Shown piece after piece: positions 1 through 11,376 of a stretch of 48,108 bases of DNA. The notes below the pieces were generated by a model that made no database searches, was not told the origin of the DNA, and saw only the letters and a list, made by a program, of their open reading frames with translations. The position numbers and the translations under genes were made by a program. The stretch's first letter is position 1. Each line of letters starts with the position of its first letter. Source of the DNA: Nemertoderma westbladi (taxonomy: Eukaryota > Xenacoelomorpha > Nemertodermatida > Nemertodermatidae); contig JAUCBJ010005447.1 of NCBI GenBank assembly GCA_032718475.1, positions 1 to 48,108 on the forward strand, given 5' to 3'.

Positions 1-905
1 TTAGACTATATTTGAAAGTTATTTTTTGTGGTACTAAAATAATATCGTCTGGTGTGTTTAAAATTGGCCAAACCAAATAATTAAAAAAATAGGCCACAAA
101 ATGGCACTCTGCTGTGGCCAAAAGTGCCTTTTTGTGCAAAAGGTATTCTGAACAAGTGTCAACATTTCTGAACAAATTTCAAATCATTCCAGCAAAAATC
201 GGCGGAGAAATAGCCGATTTCATGACAAAATATCATTCTTAGTTAAAGGCGTTTAATATGTCGCTTCATTTTTAAATTTAATATGTAGTCTGCGAAAATA
301 ACAATATTACGATCCATCGGTATTGTCTTATTTGCTTACATTTCATAATATCGATCTTACGATTTATATTTTCATTAACTTTTTTTATTTTCTGAATTTA
401 TTTACTATTTCTCACTGAAAGTGGATATGTTTATTGAATTTTAATAGCAGCAAAATGGCCTACTTTAAGACCATGTACTTAAAAGGCCATTAAAAAGGAT
501 ATGGCCCCTACAAAACAATGCCCCCTGTCCTAAAGGCCTGTTTACACGTGGCAACTTTTAGAGCAACTTTCTCGGCAACTAGCAATGTGTTTGGAGCAAT
601 TTAATTTAATCGCTGTTTAATGTTTACACGTGGCAACTTTACCAGCAACTTCACCAGCAACTTGGCCGGAAACTTTTATAGCAACTTGGCTATTTTGACT
701 GTAAAATAGTGGATACTGTTTCAGTATGCATACACCCCTCACCAAATTATATATACTATCTAGTTTTTGATAATTTCTTTTTTTTTTAAATTTTGAAAAA
801 ATTAATGTTCTAAAACAAATATTTTTTTAGACAAAGGCCTTGTTAGTATTTAAAAAGAACGGGATGGATATAATACGTATATAAAATGAATAAAATAACT
901 TTTTA
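1..905. other. AT-rich intergenic stretch with a repeated 19-bp word
   Basis: No coding exon is visible. A 19-base word (GTTTACACGTGGCAACTTT) occurs at 540-558 and again at 622-640, each followed by several GCAACTT words to about 690. This looks like the end or subterminal part of a DNA transposon, but I see no matching second end. Words of the form GGCCATTAAAA near 430-530 recur at 3.3-3.7 kb and 5.1-5.3 kb, so a degenerate dispersed repeat family is spread over the first 5.3 kb. Confidence 0.4.
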
Positions 906-2945
906 GGCCGCGTTCACACTACCGAGTCAAAGTCAAAGTTAACCCTATTAAACCTGGACAAGGAGGGGGCCAATATGACCCCCCCCCCCCCCCGTGGTTT
1001 TTTTATTATAATTCTGCAACAAACGCAGTTGGGAATCTGAAATTTTATGACTTTTCCTAAAAATCTATTGTATTCCTAGTAGTGAAAACCGTTTTCAAAA
1101 ATATTGGGTAGTTTTCGAGTTATAGACCATTTTTTAACCCTACTTTTGGCACTTTTTTTGAAACGTTTTTTGAAAATTACATTTCATTAAATATGAATTG
1201 TTTGTTATTTTTTTTTAATTTTTATTTACACCGGTTTTTTGGTCTTAGCAATTGGATGGAATTCATATAAATTGATTTAGAAATTTCAAACTTGTTTTTT
1301 CGGCGGGTGCCAAATTTTGGTGCCAGCACCAAATTTTGAAATATGTCAATTTTGTAAATTGATTGTTTGAAACTTGTTTTTTACGCAATTGGGGTTTTTT
1401 GGGGTTCTGGTTTCGATGAAATATATACGAGTTGCGTATCAAACTTGTATTTTTCGGTGCTGTGTGCAAATTTTGGTGCCAGCACGAAATTTTGAAAATC
1501 CATTCAATAGATAAAATTGCTTGTGACAATTTATTTCTTGCATTTTAGAGGTTTATGGCTGTTCTGAATTCAATGGAATATATAATTATCGAACTAGACA
1601 TCTCAAACTTGTATTTTTCGGAAGTGGGTGCAAAATGTGGTGCTAGCACCAAATTTTGAAAACCATCAAATATATCAATTGATTGTGCCATCTTGTTTCT
1701 TGCGTTATACGGGTTTGTTAGGGTTCTGAATTCAATGGAAACAGTAAAAATTCATAAGAGTTTTCAAACTTATATTTTTCGGTGCTGTGTGCAAATTTTG
1801 GTGCCAGCACGAAATTTTGAAAATCCATTCAATAGATAAAATTGCTTGTGACAATTTATTTCTTGCATTTTAGAGGTTTATGGCTGTTCTGAATTCAATG
1901 GAATATATAATTATCGAACTAGACATCTCAAACTTGTATTTCTCGGAAGTGGGTGCAAAATGTGGTGCTAGCACCAAATTTTGAAAACCATCAAATATAT
2001 CAATTGATTGTGCCATCTTGTTTCTTGCGTTATACGGGTTTGTTAGGGTTCTGAATTCAATGGAAACAGTAAAAATTTCATAAGAGTTTTCAAACTTGTA
2101 TTTTTCGCCGGTGGGTGAAAATTGTTGTGCCAGCACCAAATTTTGGAAAATGAGTAAATTGATCAGTAGATAGTATCATCTTGTTTCTTGCGTTATACGG
2201 GTTTATGAGGGTCCTGAATCCGAATGAATCAATAAAAACAGCACTGGACATCGCAAACTTGTACTTTTTGGTGATGGGTACGAAATTTGTTGCTAGCACC
2301 AAAATTTGTGAAATTACGTCGCAAAATACAAGTAGCAATGATCTGGCATATTTGAAATGTATTCCATTAGAATCAGCGCCCTAGAAAACCTGAAAATGTG
2401 AATTTATAGCATCATGTAAGTGAATTAAAAATTTTGTGTTCTAACTGAAAAGTGCTGGTTACTTGTTTTTTCATTTTTTTCCTACGCAGAGAGGACTAAA
2501 CAGCCATTTATCGTAATCATATAATTTTAAATATTTTCCATTGTATTTTGCGCCCCAGAAAACCTATTTTGAAAAACAATTAGCCGAAAAATGTAACTTT
2601 CAAATTTTGTGAAAATTGTGCACTACTTGTAATTTTGGTGCTGCAATATTACCACCCCAGTAAATTCAGACGTTTTCGTTAATATTTGTAGATTTTAAAG
2701 GGAGGGGTCAATATGACCCCCCCCCCCCCCCCCCCCGGTATTTGTACATCATTTTATAGCCCGGTACTAATAGGGTTTTAAAAGACAAAATGTAAAACAT
2801 ATCACATGAAATTAATTTTTTCTAGAATGCACTTATGTATTATATTAGGCCTATATAATGTATTATTATTTATTATTGCTAGCTAGCTATATTTATTTTC
2901 TTTTGAATTTGACCTTGACTTTGACTCGGTAGTGTAAACGCGGTC
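906..2945. mobile_element. Non-autonomous DNA transposon, TIRs with TTA target duplication
   Basis: The ends are inverted copies of about 35 bases: the left begins GGCCGCGTTCACACTACCGA and the right end, read on the other strand, begins GACCGCGTTTACACTACCGA. Both continue into AGTCAAAGTCAA, with only a few mismatches. The element is flanked by TTA at 903-905 and 2946-2948. A 3-bp TWA target duplication and a GG-start TIR are typical of PIF/Harbinger elements, so I infer that superfamily tentatively. No transposase frame is visible; the interior is a tandem array between two C-tracts (979-993 and 2717-2736), each preceded by a near-palindromic GTCAATATGAC-type word. The matching subterminal words suggest that the terminal symmetry extends about 90-200 bases inward. 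Confidence 0.75.
1288..2330. repeat. Tandem array of ~163-bp units inside the transposon, with a 325-bp higher-order copy
   Basis: The word CAAACTTGTATTTTTCGG and its variants recur about every 160-165 bases (near 1288, 1441, 1605, 1765, 1928, 2090 and 2253). Each copy is followed by a GGTGC-AGCACC motif that can form a small hairpin. The stretch starting at 1457 is repeated nearly base for base at 1782, an offset of 325. A two-unit block was therefore duplicated recently, while the other units have diverged. Open frames here run through repeats and are not genes. Confidence 0.7.
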
Positions 2946-2948
2946 TTA

Positions 2949-3758
2949 AAATTTTTGAAATTTTTCAATTTAATTATCATGATATCTAGTAAAATTTATG
3001 GTAGCTAATAAATAATAAAAGCAATGATTAAAGTAATTTCAACAAGAAATTTTTTTTTAAATTTTAAATTTTATTGTTGTTGTTTATTATTTGTTGTTTT
3101 ATTGTTGTTTTTCAAAATTTCTAGCTACAATCTTACTGTCAAAATTTTAAATGTTCTAGAATAAAAACCTCATGATAAAAGCTATTTTTCAAAATAAAAA
3201 ATTGGACTTCTGGATGTCTCTCACAAAAAACCGCTTTATCTAATACTGTTTAATTTAATTTGAATATATTTATAAAAACCTTTAAAAAGGATTGTCCCAT
3301 GCAATGCAATATTCCATTGGAGCCACTAAAATTCAAAATGACCTCTATTGGACACTGTTCATAAAGGGCCACCAAAAAATGAAATGGCTCTTACAAGACA
3401 TTGTCCATTAGAGCCACTTAAATATGAAATATATTTCATATATATTAGGCAATTTTCCCTTAAAGCCATCAAATCTGAAATGGCCCATATTGGATAGTAT
3501 CGCTTGGAGCCACTCAATTATAATGTGGCCCGATATTAGCCAATTTGATCAAACGCCTTTGAAAAGGCAATGGCCCAGGCAAGACCTTGTTCCATTTGAG
3601 CCAAAAGTTCGAAATGGCCTTAATTAGTCACTGTTCATAAAGGGCCACTAAAAAATATAATGGTTCTTACAAGACAATGTCCCCTTGGAGCCACCCAAAT
3701 GACAAATATTATTCTGATTTTCTAAAAATAAAAAAAATAAAATGTTTGTTACAATATG
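2949..3758. repeat. Degenerate GGCC/GGAGCCACT repeats in AT-rich DNA
   Basis: No gene is seen. Between about 3290 and 3710 the text is built from related segments: AAAGGGCCACCAAAAAATGA near 3365 recurs as AAAGGGCCACTAAAAAATAT near 3640, an offset of about 275. Both are followed by TGG(C/T)TCTTACAAGACA and a GGAGCCAC-type word. The same family appears at 470-530 and 5140-5290. Confidence 0.5.
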
Positions 3759-4342
3759 TTTTGTTACATTATGTCAACTTAACAGCGTTCTGGTGAATTA
3801 CTCATAACGCTGCAAAGTACTACTTTGCAGCGTTGCGGCCTATAGGACGGAACGTTGCAAAGTAATCAATGACATGGAAACAACTTCAATTACCGTATTC
3901 CAGAATGTATTATTTCCATTTATGTTAATGATTGCAGCTTTATTATCCAATTTGCAGTGACGGGACTAGCTTACTGGATGTAAATAATTGTTTAACATTG
4001 TACTGTAATCTATTATGGCGAAACGTCCAATAGAAGACACTAAATTAACCAAAGAAAGTGACGACAGTGTTCAGTAAAACTCAATGGACACAGACGGTGA
4101 ATAAGTTTGCTTCAGTCGACTATAGTCAAGATGGATTAATGATTTATCACATCCAAGCAGGAGATAACTTCCAATAAACTTTAATTAAATTTAAATGTAT
4201 AAATTAATACTGTGTACCAGTGTACCTGTTAATAAATTTCACTTATATTCGATATAGTACATGATTAAAATGTATAAATGAGCAACCATAAAATCCTTTC
4301 TTCACAAACCGAACGCTGATAAGTTGACATAATGTAACAAAA
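3759..4342. mobile_element. MITE-like element with 32-bp terminal inverted repeats
   Basis: The 32 bases at 3759-3790 (containing TTACATTATGTCAACTTA) match the reverse complement of 4311-4342 with one mismatch. The element is about 584 bp and has no coding capacity. Inside, next to the left arm, 3806-3834 is a perfect palindrome with 14-bp arms (AACGCTGCAAAGTA) around one base. I could not fix a target-site duplication, so the superfamily is unknown. Confidence 0.6.
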
Positions 4343-5569
4343 TTACATCCATCATTGCTTGCAAAGGTCACTTTTCAGCGTTAAAGACCCTTGTTTATTG
4401 ATGTAAACCTCCCTCACTGCGCTCGCTCGGTACATAAATAAACTCGGGTCATAACGCTGCAAAGTGCTACTTTGCACACAATGATATACTGTAAATAGTT
4501 ATTAGATCTAATTAATACGAGATAAAATTCACATTATATTTAATGGGCCTATAGATAATTGTTACATTAGGGTAAGAGGCAAAACATTTCTACAGTCTAC
4601 ATTTATGTCTCCAATATATGAATTACTGGTGGGGGATGGAATTCGTAGGGGTCATAAGATGTATTTACGCTAGTCTATAAACTAATCCCCCACCAATGAC
4701 AAAATGTTAATAATGAAGTGTATAGTACGCGAAATAGTGATAAGTTATCCTTCCTAGAGGTACCGAACGGTCATACATTATTTCTTAAAAAAGCACAAAT
4801 TTTAATCGCTTGTCAGTGAGAATTTATTAAAACCTGTTGTTATTTACAGTATTGTCTCGAGAAATCACATCCGCGTTTTTGACTGTCGGTCATAAGTGAT
4901 AATAATTATCTATAACGAAAGACTTAAAATCGTCTAAAAACTACTTATTGTACAACTCATAATCAGAAATTACAGAAAAGTGAATTGTATACATTATTGT
5001 AGATATATATATTTCTTTAAATATCTGCAAAGGCATTTTTGGCTGTAGAATTAAATTGATAATAAATACTATTGTTTACCGCTAGGGGTGCAAGTTAAAT
5101 TCATAAGAACTAAAGGCAATTTCCTTGTAATTGTTTATTTTGGGCCATTATGCCTAGATTGGGCCATTTTGTTCTAGGTGGGCCATATTTGCCCTAAGAG
5201 GACGTGTACCTTTTGGGCCATCGTAGTAGGATTAGGGCCATTGCTCCAAGCCCAAGGCCATTTAAGGGCCATTGGACCTTTAAAAGGTGGCCCTAATAGT
5301 GGGAAAGCTTATATATATATATATATATGTCGATTCCATTGAGGCCGTTTTGATCTACTGTAAACTGTCGTATGATATTTTAATGGATGTTCAACTTTAA
5401 CTTCTTCTTTCTTTTAACTTCGACGCAATCAAATATAACTGTAACCGTAGCCTATGGACTTTCGTCTGTTGTTTTGTTGTTACTGTAATTTGCATCAAGT
5501 GCCATGCCCCCCCCCCCCCCAACCCCCCTTGCTTCCAAGTCCTACAGTAGATCTACCACGATTTATATG
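4343..5569. other. Intergenic DNA with hairpins, GGCC repeats and simple repeats
   Basis: No coding region is visible. 4458-4476 is a small hairpin (TGCAAAGT, 3 bases, ACTTTGCA) related to the palindrome at 3806. From 5140 to 5290 there are many GGGCCATT words of the family seen at 3.3-3.7 kb. A short (AT)n run lies at about 5310-5328, and a C-tract near 5506-5520. Confidence 0.5.
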
Positions 5570-6125
5570 ATAAGGGCTGGTAATCCCAGCACAGCATTCT
5601 TAAAAATGTAGCTGCAATGCAGCATGCCGATCCTAGTAATCCCGGAGGGTTATTGAAATCCCGGGATCAGAAATGGTCCAATCCCAGGATAAATCTTGGG
5701 ATTTATAATTTCAGGAATAATGCAGGTGAAAAAATACTGTCAATTAATACCATTGAATATCCTTCAATTTAATATAATTTATTACTACTAGTATATATAT
5801 ATTAATTAACCTTAGTTAACCTAATGTTATCCTACTATACCCACCCTTCCTCCCGAACCACCATTTTAATACATGTCGTACTACCATAGTGATCTCTATG
5901 TAAAGTCGCTATGGATACTACTATCTGCTATTGTCTCCCCCGGGCAAAGCCTGTCGTATAAATACCAGTGCATGGTCGTTTATTTTATCTTGTTTATTTA
6001 TTTTCAAAGCAACTTGGGAAACAGAGTGGAAGGGTTTACTGTGGCAGGCATTCCTTGGCTTAATGAGTCTTTAATCACAGGATTGCATTATCTTCCGGGA
6101 TCCCAGGATAACCAGCCCTATATAT
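5570..6125. mobile_element. MITE-like element with imperfect inverted ends
   Basis: The left end contains AGGGCTGGTAATCCCAGC and the right end, on the opposite strand, AGGGCTGGTTATCCTGGG. The interior has further CCCGGGATC and CCCAGGAT words arranged with dyad symmetry. A 46-base stretch at 5591-5636 (GCACAGCATTCTTAAAAATG and following) recurs almost identically at 31275-31321, so part of this element is dispersed. The open frame at 5873-6127 runs into the inverted end and is not convincing as a gene. Confidence 0.5.
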
Positions 6126-6450
6126 GACGAAACAGATGGGATCAAGACATACTATATGCCAAGGCGTACTATGTAATATGCCTTAGATGCGACAGTGGGT
6201 TGGTAGGATGTTACTGACTGACTGAAAATTTGAACAAACAAATTTCCGGATTTTATATTTTTTACTTTCAAACAAAATACAATCAAATACCAAAATACAT
6301 ACAATCAACTAAAAACGTAATTTTTTTAGACTAGTTATAATTTATATTAATTAAGTACAATTATTTTTGAGTCATTCTATATTATAAATGAACTACTGTA
6401 CTAAATTACTTAATTAAATAGAACTATATGTAACAATGTGTTCATAATCA
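6126..6450. other. AT-rich spacer, nothing recognised
   Basis: No frame, repeat or RNA signal that I can support; composition is strongly AT-rich. Confidence 0.4.
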
Positions 6451-7098
6451 CTCGGGGGCCGTCCATGTATGACGTCTGCACTTTTCCCCAAAATGTTGAC
6501 CCCCTCCCTCCCCTAAATCAGATGTCATCAGATAGGCGTTGACCCCCCCCCCCCTCCCCTCCCCTAAATCAGATTTTAAAAAAAATTGTAATAAACTATT
6601 ATATTATGAAGATTATTTATAATCACTTGTAAATCATTCAATTACTATTTTTAATCAAATTATGAATTATATAATTATAGTAAATTATTAATTAATATTA
6701 TAATATAATAATAGTTATTCAATCAGCCAGGGACTGATTCTATCCTCAATAATAGACAGAATTGTAGTACTGCAGTCTCTAACAATCATTAGCTTAGTAT
6801 TAATGTTTCATTTTCAGGCGAACCGCAGTACCCCAGTAGCACGCGTCCCAATCACTGAAACATGGTGACTGGTAACTGAAACAGAAGGTCGTGCTACGGG
6901 CCTTCGGGGGCTTCGAACAATTTAAATAGGCAAGCTATTTACTCTTCTGCTATATCTCTTCTAGCACCTATAAATGAACATGCTGACGTCAGATTTTGGC
7001 TGACCCCCTCCCCTCCCCTCATCAGCACGTCGTCAGATTTTCCAAACCCCCCTCCCCCCCCCCTAAAGTGCTGACGTCATACTTGGACGCCCCCCGAG
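6451..7098. mobile_element. MITE-like element with CTCGGGGG...GACGTC inverted ends
   Basis: 6451-6484 (starting CTCGGGGGCCGTCCATGTAT) pairs with 7065-7098, whose reverse complement starts CTCGGGGGGCGTCCAAGTAT. The match covers about 34 bases with few mismatches and ends in GACGTC(T/A)GCACTTT. Next to each end there are C-rich words (GACCCCCTCCC...CAGAT) repeated twice per side, so the subterminal parts are themselves duplicated. There is no transposase. The duplicated target site is not clear, so the family is not named. Confidence 0.6.
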
Positions 7099-7301
7099 GA
7101 TATGTTTCGGTTTTCCTTTTTACGTAATTTTTAAGTGCAATTAATTGTTGCCCGTGCCCGTAAGTGTTCTCGTAACCTGAGTTATGTTTTCCCTTTTACT
7201 TCATTTTTAATTTTCAATACTTACTGATTAATAAAAGAGTGTATTATTATAATTATTATTTATTATTATTAAAACATTTCAATACCAGCAACAAATAGCA
7301 G

Positions 7302-7508
7302 GTTGAGCGCAAACTGGTCGAAGCCATACATTGTTATGATGGGCTGGATGAGGCAACGCGTCCAGTTCGCAATCATTCGCGGTATGTCTCATTGCCTCCA
7401 CGGATCGTGAATCAAGTGGCATTCTGGTCTTGGGTTGGAAGACGGTGCTGGCCTCCCAGGAATATAGACTGCATAGAAACTGTAGAGAACGACTTCGACC
7501 CCATCTAA
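7302..7508 (+). pseudogene. Possible orphan coding exon or gene fragment, unknown product
   Basis: A GC-richer island in AT-rich DNA is open for 68 codons and ends in TAA at 7506-7508. It is preceded by AATAGCAG, which could be a splice acceptor, and starts VERKLVEAIHCYDGLDEATR with no ATG. The conceptual product is rich in charged and aromatic residues, with a VAFWSWVGRRCWPP stretch. I do not recognise the family. It may be a terminal exon, a decayed gene piece or chance; the opposite strand is also open, which weakens the case. Confidence 0.25.
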
Positions 7509-7751
7509 CAACTAACACAAATATACTCTATCCTCATTTCATTATATAATTATGAAACAGTATTATTATTATGCTATATGCTGTATTTCACTCCTTATAT
7601 GCTAATAAATTTTGTTTCAATACCAGAATACTACTTGCTTTCGGTTTACTGATTTAAGCCAATTTAGTTTCCATTTTTTATTGGTGATGAAAAATTTCCA
7701 AACTAAAGACGAAAGTGTAAAAAGTTTCAAATTAAAGTATATATGTAAAGT

Positions 7752-8336
7752 ATTCGCAGTATTCGCTCCTCCTTGCCATTGTCCCGGGTACTCTCCATTC
7801 GCTATATTCACTCCTCCTTGCTGTTGTCCCAGGTACTCTCAGTTCGCCGTATTCGCACCTCCTTGCTGTTGTACCAGGTACTCTCCGTTCGCCATATTCG
7901 CTCCTCCTTGCTGTTGTACCAGGTACTCTCAGTTTGCTATATTCACTCCTCCTTGCTGTTGTCCCAGGTACTCTCAGTTCGCCGTATTCGCTCCTCCTTG
8001 CTGTTGTACCAGGTACTCTCCGTTCGCCATATTCGCTCCTCCTTGCCATTGTCCCGGGTACTCTCCATTCGCAATATTTGCTCCTCCTTGCCATTGTCCC
8101 GGGTACTCTCCATTCGCTGTATTTGCTCCTCCTTGCCGTTGTCCCGGGTACTCTCCATTCGCTGTATTTGCTCCTCCTTGCCGTTGTCCCGGGTACTCTC
8201 CATTCGCTGTATTTGCTCCTCCTTGCCGTTGTCCCGTGTACTCTCCATTCGCCGTATTCGTTCCTCCTTACTGATGTCCTGGGTACTCTCCGTTCGCCTT
8301 GCTGTTGCTGTTGTCCTGACTACTCTCCGTTCGCCT
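7752..8336. repeat. 45-bp minisatellite, 12 units
   Basis: Units of 45 bases (TCCTCCTTGC(C/T)(A/G)TTGT(C/A)CC plus GGTACTCTCC(A/G)TTCGC and a TATT(C/T)GC tail) repeat 12 times. Neighbouring units fall into two or three sub-types in blocks, suggesting unequal exchange. Because 45 is a multiple of three, several frames on both strands stay open and yield 15-residue repeat peptides. Nothing indicates that they are translated. Confidence 0.85.
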
Positions 8337-9264
8337 TATAAATAAGCAGGTATACAGTGCTGGAGTGCTGCTTGTACCCCAGGCGGTGACTGCTGCACTG
8401 TACTACAGTACTAATGTAGAAGTCCCTGCCTAACGAACTGCCTAATTTATACAAAGATAGTATTAGGTATCTGAATGTTGATATCAATGGTATTCCGAGG
8501 CGTACAGTGGCGTACAGAGGCGTACAGTGGCGTCACGACCAATCACAGATAGTTTTTAAATTTTGAATAATTTTTAAACTGAAAATACCAATATTTAAAC
8601 TCGGCTATTTTAGCATCTTATTGAATTCTGTAAACGCCATTATGTTTCTGTGATATTATTGCATCTAATTAATCTGGTTTTGAATTTGAGTCGTGAACCC
8701 CATTGTGACAAAATTTGATTTTTTTTGCTAGCATTATGCGTTTTAAGATTCAAAATCCTCTTCTTTTAAGATTCAGAATGTTCCTTTTTAATTTTTTTTA
8801 AATAGTTTAAAATATTTTATGAACATAAAAAAAGGCTAAATAAAACTAAATGAAACGAAACATTTCTGCATTTAAGGAAGTAACTTTACATTCATAAACT
8901 GTTTCTGACTTCTTTTAAAATGTTGTGAAGTTTCAATTGTGAAACATAAAGATAAATTTGATGTTATCATTTCATATATTAGGCATCGTTCTGAAAACAT
9001 TCATTCACCTTAAATAATGTGATATCATTTATATGGTGTATACAGTACATATTACAACACAAAGTGCACTCAAGATTACCTTTAACTTAAAGTCCTAACT
9101 TTACAAACACATTTTATATTCGTATATCCCTCTAGCGGTTATTATATGAATCTTGAGTTAGGTGTATATTTGCAACGAAAAAAAGAGAGTTAGCACAATA
9201 CCATACAAAGATGATGTTAGAACTATAACGTCTTGGTGGGTATTATTAGTGTGTGCATTGTGTT
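8337..9264. other. AT-rich spacer without recognisable gene
   Basis: The only local pattern is a short run of GGCGTACAGTGGCGTACAGA type near 8498-8533. No exon, RNA or element end that I can support. Confidence 0.4.
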
Positions 9265-10470
9265 TGTTTAGGATAAACAAACTGTATCTATATTAGTGTG
9301 TCATAGTTAGAAAAGTTCTAAAGATATCGATTTCAAAGACCCCCTTGGAAATAAGCTGCAAAGCTTTAGGGGTAATCCTATAGGTTATTTTGTACAATAC
9401 CTGTACATTGTTTGGTGTATTTGTTGTTTGGTGTATTTGTTATTGTTTTTACATAATGTATAAATTAATATATCTATTTAACTTGAGTATTTAAAGTGGG
9501 TTTAACCTCGCGAATTAGTAGGGCTTCTTTGATTAGAGATTATTGCCCTGCTTCCTATGTTGGTGAAACTACCTGACAATTTTGTGCCCGCATAGGTGAA
9601 CATACGGCAACATTTCATCTAACTGACAAACGTGTAATATCTATTTACATTCCTTTGTGTAAAGTAGCACTTTACACTGTGATGATCCGAGTGCTTTGTT
9701 ACACGAACGAACGTAGTGAGTGAGTGAAAATAAAGCCACGAGGATCAGAACACTGTAAAGTACTTTGCAACAAGTATTTATGTATTTTTATTCCAAAATT
9801 TTAACATTACGAAATGATTGTATATATTATAAAGTGATAGAAACTGCACAAATTAAATTAGTTGCTGTATAAATAAATGTAAAAATAACATAAATTATGT
9901 TATAAAAAAGTTAGCTTATTTTTATGGTGGCGTTTGGAGCTATGTTAATAGTTTATAACTACTGGTTTTTAATATCTACCGGTAGGTAATGTAGTAGGTC
10001 TATCTTATCTGGCTGTCAGGCAATTATTAATAAATACCACCTATTGTTTATGTGGTAACCAATGACGCCATAACTATACATCATTGGTTACCACATAAAC
10101 AAGGGACATTACAACACCAATACTAAATGTACAGGCCAAATACTGCAATGACCTCTAAATTTGTAAGGTGGTGCTAAATAACAACTCGCTGTTAATACTA
10201 ACGGCACTGAGTAATGTTACAATTTTGGAATAAAACTAGTTAATTACTCAGCCGTTCTAGAACATTCACTTACTGAGGACCACCCAACTGATACTAAACA
10301 CTTTCTATACTTTCTTCTTCTAACACCCAATTCGACTCTCTAACCAAAGATTCTAACCTTCTAATTCGCGAGGTTAAACCCACTTTAAATCGATATCTCT
10401 AGAACTTCTCTAATTATCACACACCAATATACTGTAGATACAGTTACTATTAAATAAACATGTCAGAAAG
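9265..10470. mobile_element. Long imperfect inverted-repeat (foldback-like) element
   Basis: The left arm holds AACTGTATCTATATTAGTGTG, GTTCTAAAGATATCGATTT and, after about 150 extra bases, TTTAAAGTGGGTTTAACCTC with GCGAATTAG (to about 9520). The right arm (10355-10460) holds the same words in inverse order on the other strand. So the ends of a ~1.2-kb unit are inverted copies, with an insertion in the left arm. Inside lie a perfect 22-bp hairpin at 10044-10102 and a hairpin at 9657-9677. No protein is encoded. Confidence 0.55.
10044..10102. repeat. Perfect 22-bp stem, 15-nt loop hairpin
   Basis: 10044-10065 (TTGTTTATGTGGTAACCAAT and two more) is the exact reverse complement of 10081-10102. 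The loop is 10066-10080. It lies in the interior of the 9265-10470 inverted-repeat element. Confidence 0.8.
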
Positions 10471-10759
10471 AATTCCTTGTCACTAATTTCAGTTCACCGA
10501 ATTTAAGACATTCTGTCCTCGTGTACCTGAGTTTTGCACTCGATTGAAATAGTCAATTAAAAAGAGACAAAAAGTGTTTCTTTCCTCTACATTTTTCGTA
10601 TCGAAGAACATTACTTTATCTGAAAAATTCACTTTTCCTCAGGAATACAGGGAAAAAGTTGCACTTTCGCTCACTATTGTTACTATTAATCACTAAAGTA
10701 GTTACAGAATGTCTTTCTATCACTAAGTTTATAATAGACAATGAGAAATTTTAACTCAG

Positions 10760-10943
10760 TCAACTCATCCGCGATTTCCCGTTATCCCAATTCTGGGACC
10801 CGGATCCGGGTGTGTTCGTCGGTGCGCCATACACGCACTGGATGACACGTGGAATGGGCGGAGTTCGTGACGTCGGCATACCGTTCGTCAGTGTGGCTCG
10901 CCAACGACGGTTTTGCATATTTGCAAAGGACTACCACGGAAAT
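10760..10943 (+). CDS. Putative 5' exon of a MULE-transposase-like gene (interrupted by the BEL element)
   Basis: A GC-rich block in AT-rich surroundings reads as one open frame from just after TTTTAACTCAG (acceptor-like, in-frame TAA just upstream at 10752) to AAAT|GTATGT (donor-like, 10944). The peptide includes WDPDPGVFVGAPYTHW, then VRDVGIPFVSVARQRRFCIF. The donor is in phase 0, which matches the frame that resumes at 25931 beyond the retrotransposon. I infer that this is the exon upstream of the MULE-like exons, but I do not recognise the domain. It could also start further upstream in another exon not visible here. Confidence 0.4.
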
Positions 10944-11376
10944 GTATGTGAACTTTATTATTATATAGTGTTCTTTGTTCTAGAGTTCTACAGCTCTACG
11001 AACTATTAGTAGTACTATTTATTAGTACCGGTAAAATATTTCTACTAAATCTTACTTTGTAGGCCTATGACACATATATTTATGGTGATTAGGTGATATA
11101 CAATACATGTACCAGATACACGGACACGATACACGTGTACGGTACAGAGTGGTTTGCTATACAAACCTCAATGAATACTGCTCACTGTGATTGATTTAAA
11201 CACATCCTTGAATATTATTCTCAAATTTTAATAATTTATAATAATATAGCTTACTCGACTCACGCAATGCATTGTTTATTCTTTTTTGATATAATAGATA
11301 GTAATTTTATCTTTATTATTGAGTCAACTTAGTTTAATTCATTATGTTTGCATTGCATTCCTTAGGCCGGCGTCAG
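10944..11376 (+). other. Putative intron plus first 11 bases of next exon, before the BEL insertion
   Basis: AT-rich sequence follows the donor at 10944. A better-looking acceptor, TTGCATTGCATTCCTTAG, ends at 11365. The next 11 bases (GCCGGCGTCAG) are GC-rich like the exons, and the retrotransposon enters right after them. GTCAG at 11372-11376 is the left copy of its target duplication. Confidence 0.4.

Noticed and set aside
1263-2384. Small frames across the 163-bp array
   Set aside because: Repeat-derived, on both strands, no domain.
7612-8345. Several overlapping frames with Cys/Pro-rich or Ser/Arg-rich 15-residue repeats
   Set aside because: They arise from a 45-bp minisatellite that leaves three plus and two minus frames open; no start context or second copy supports a gene.
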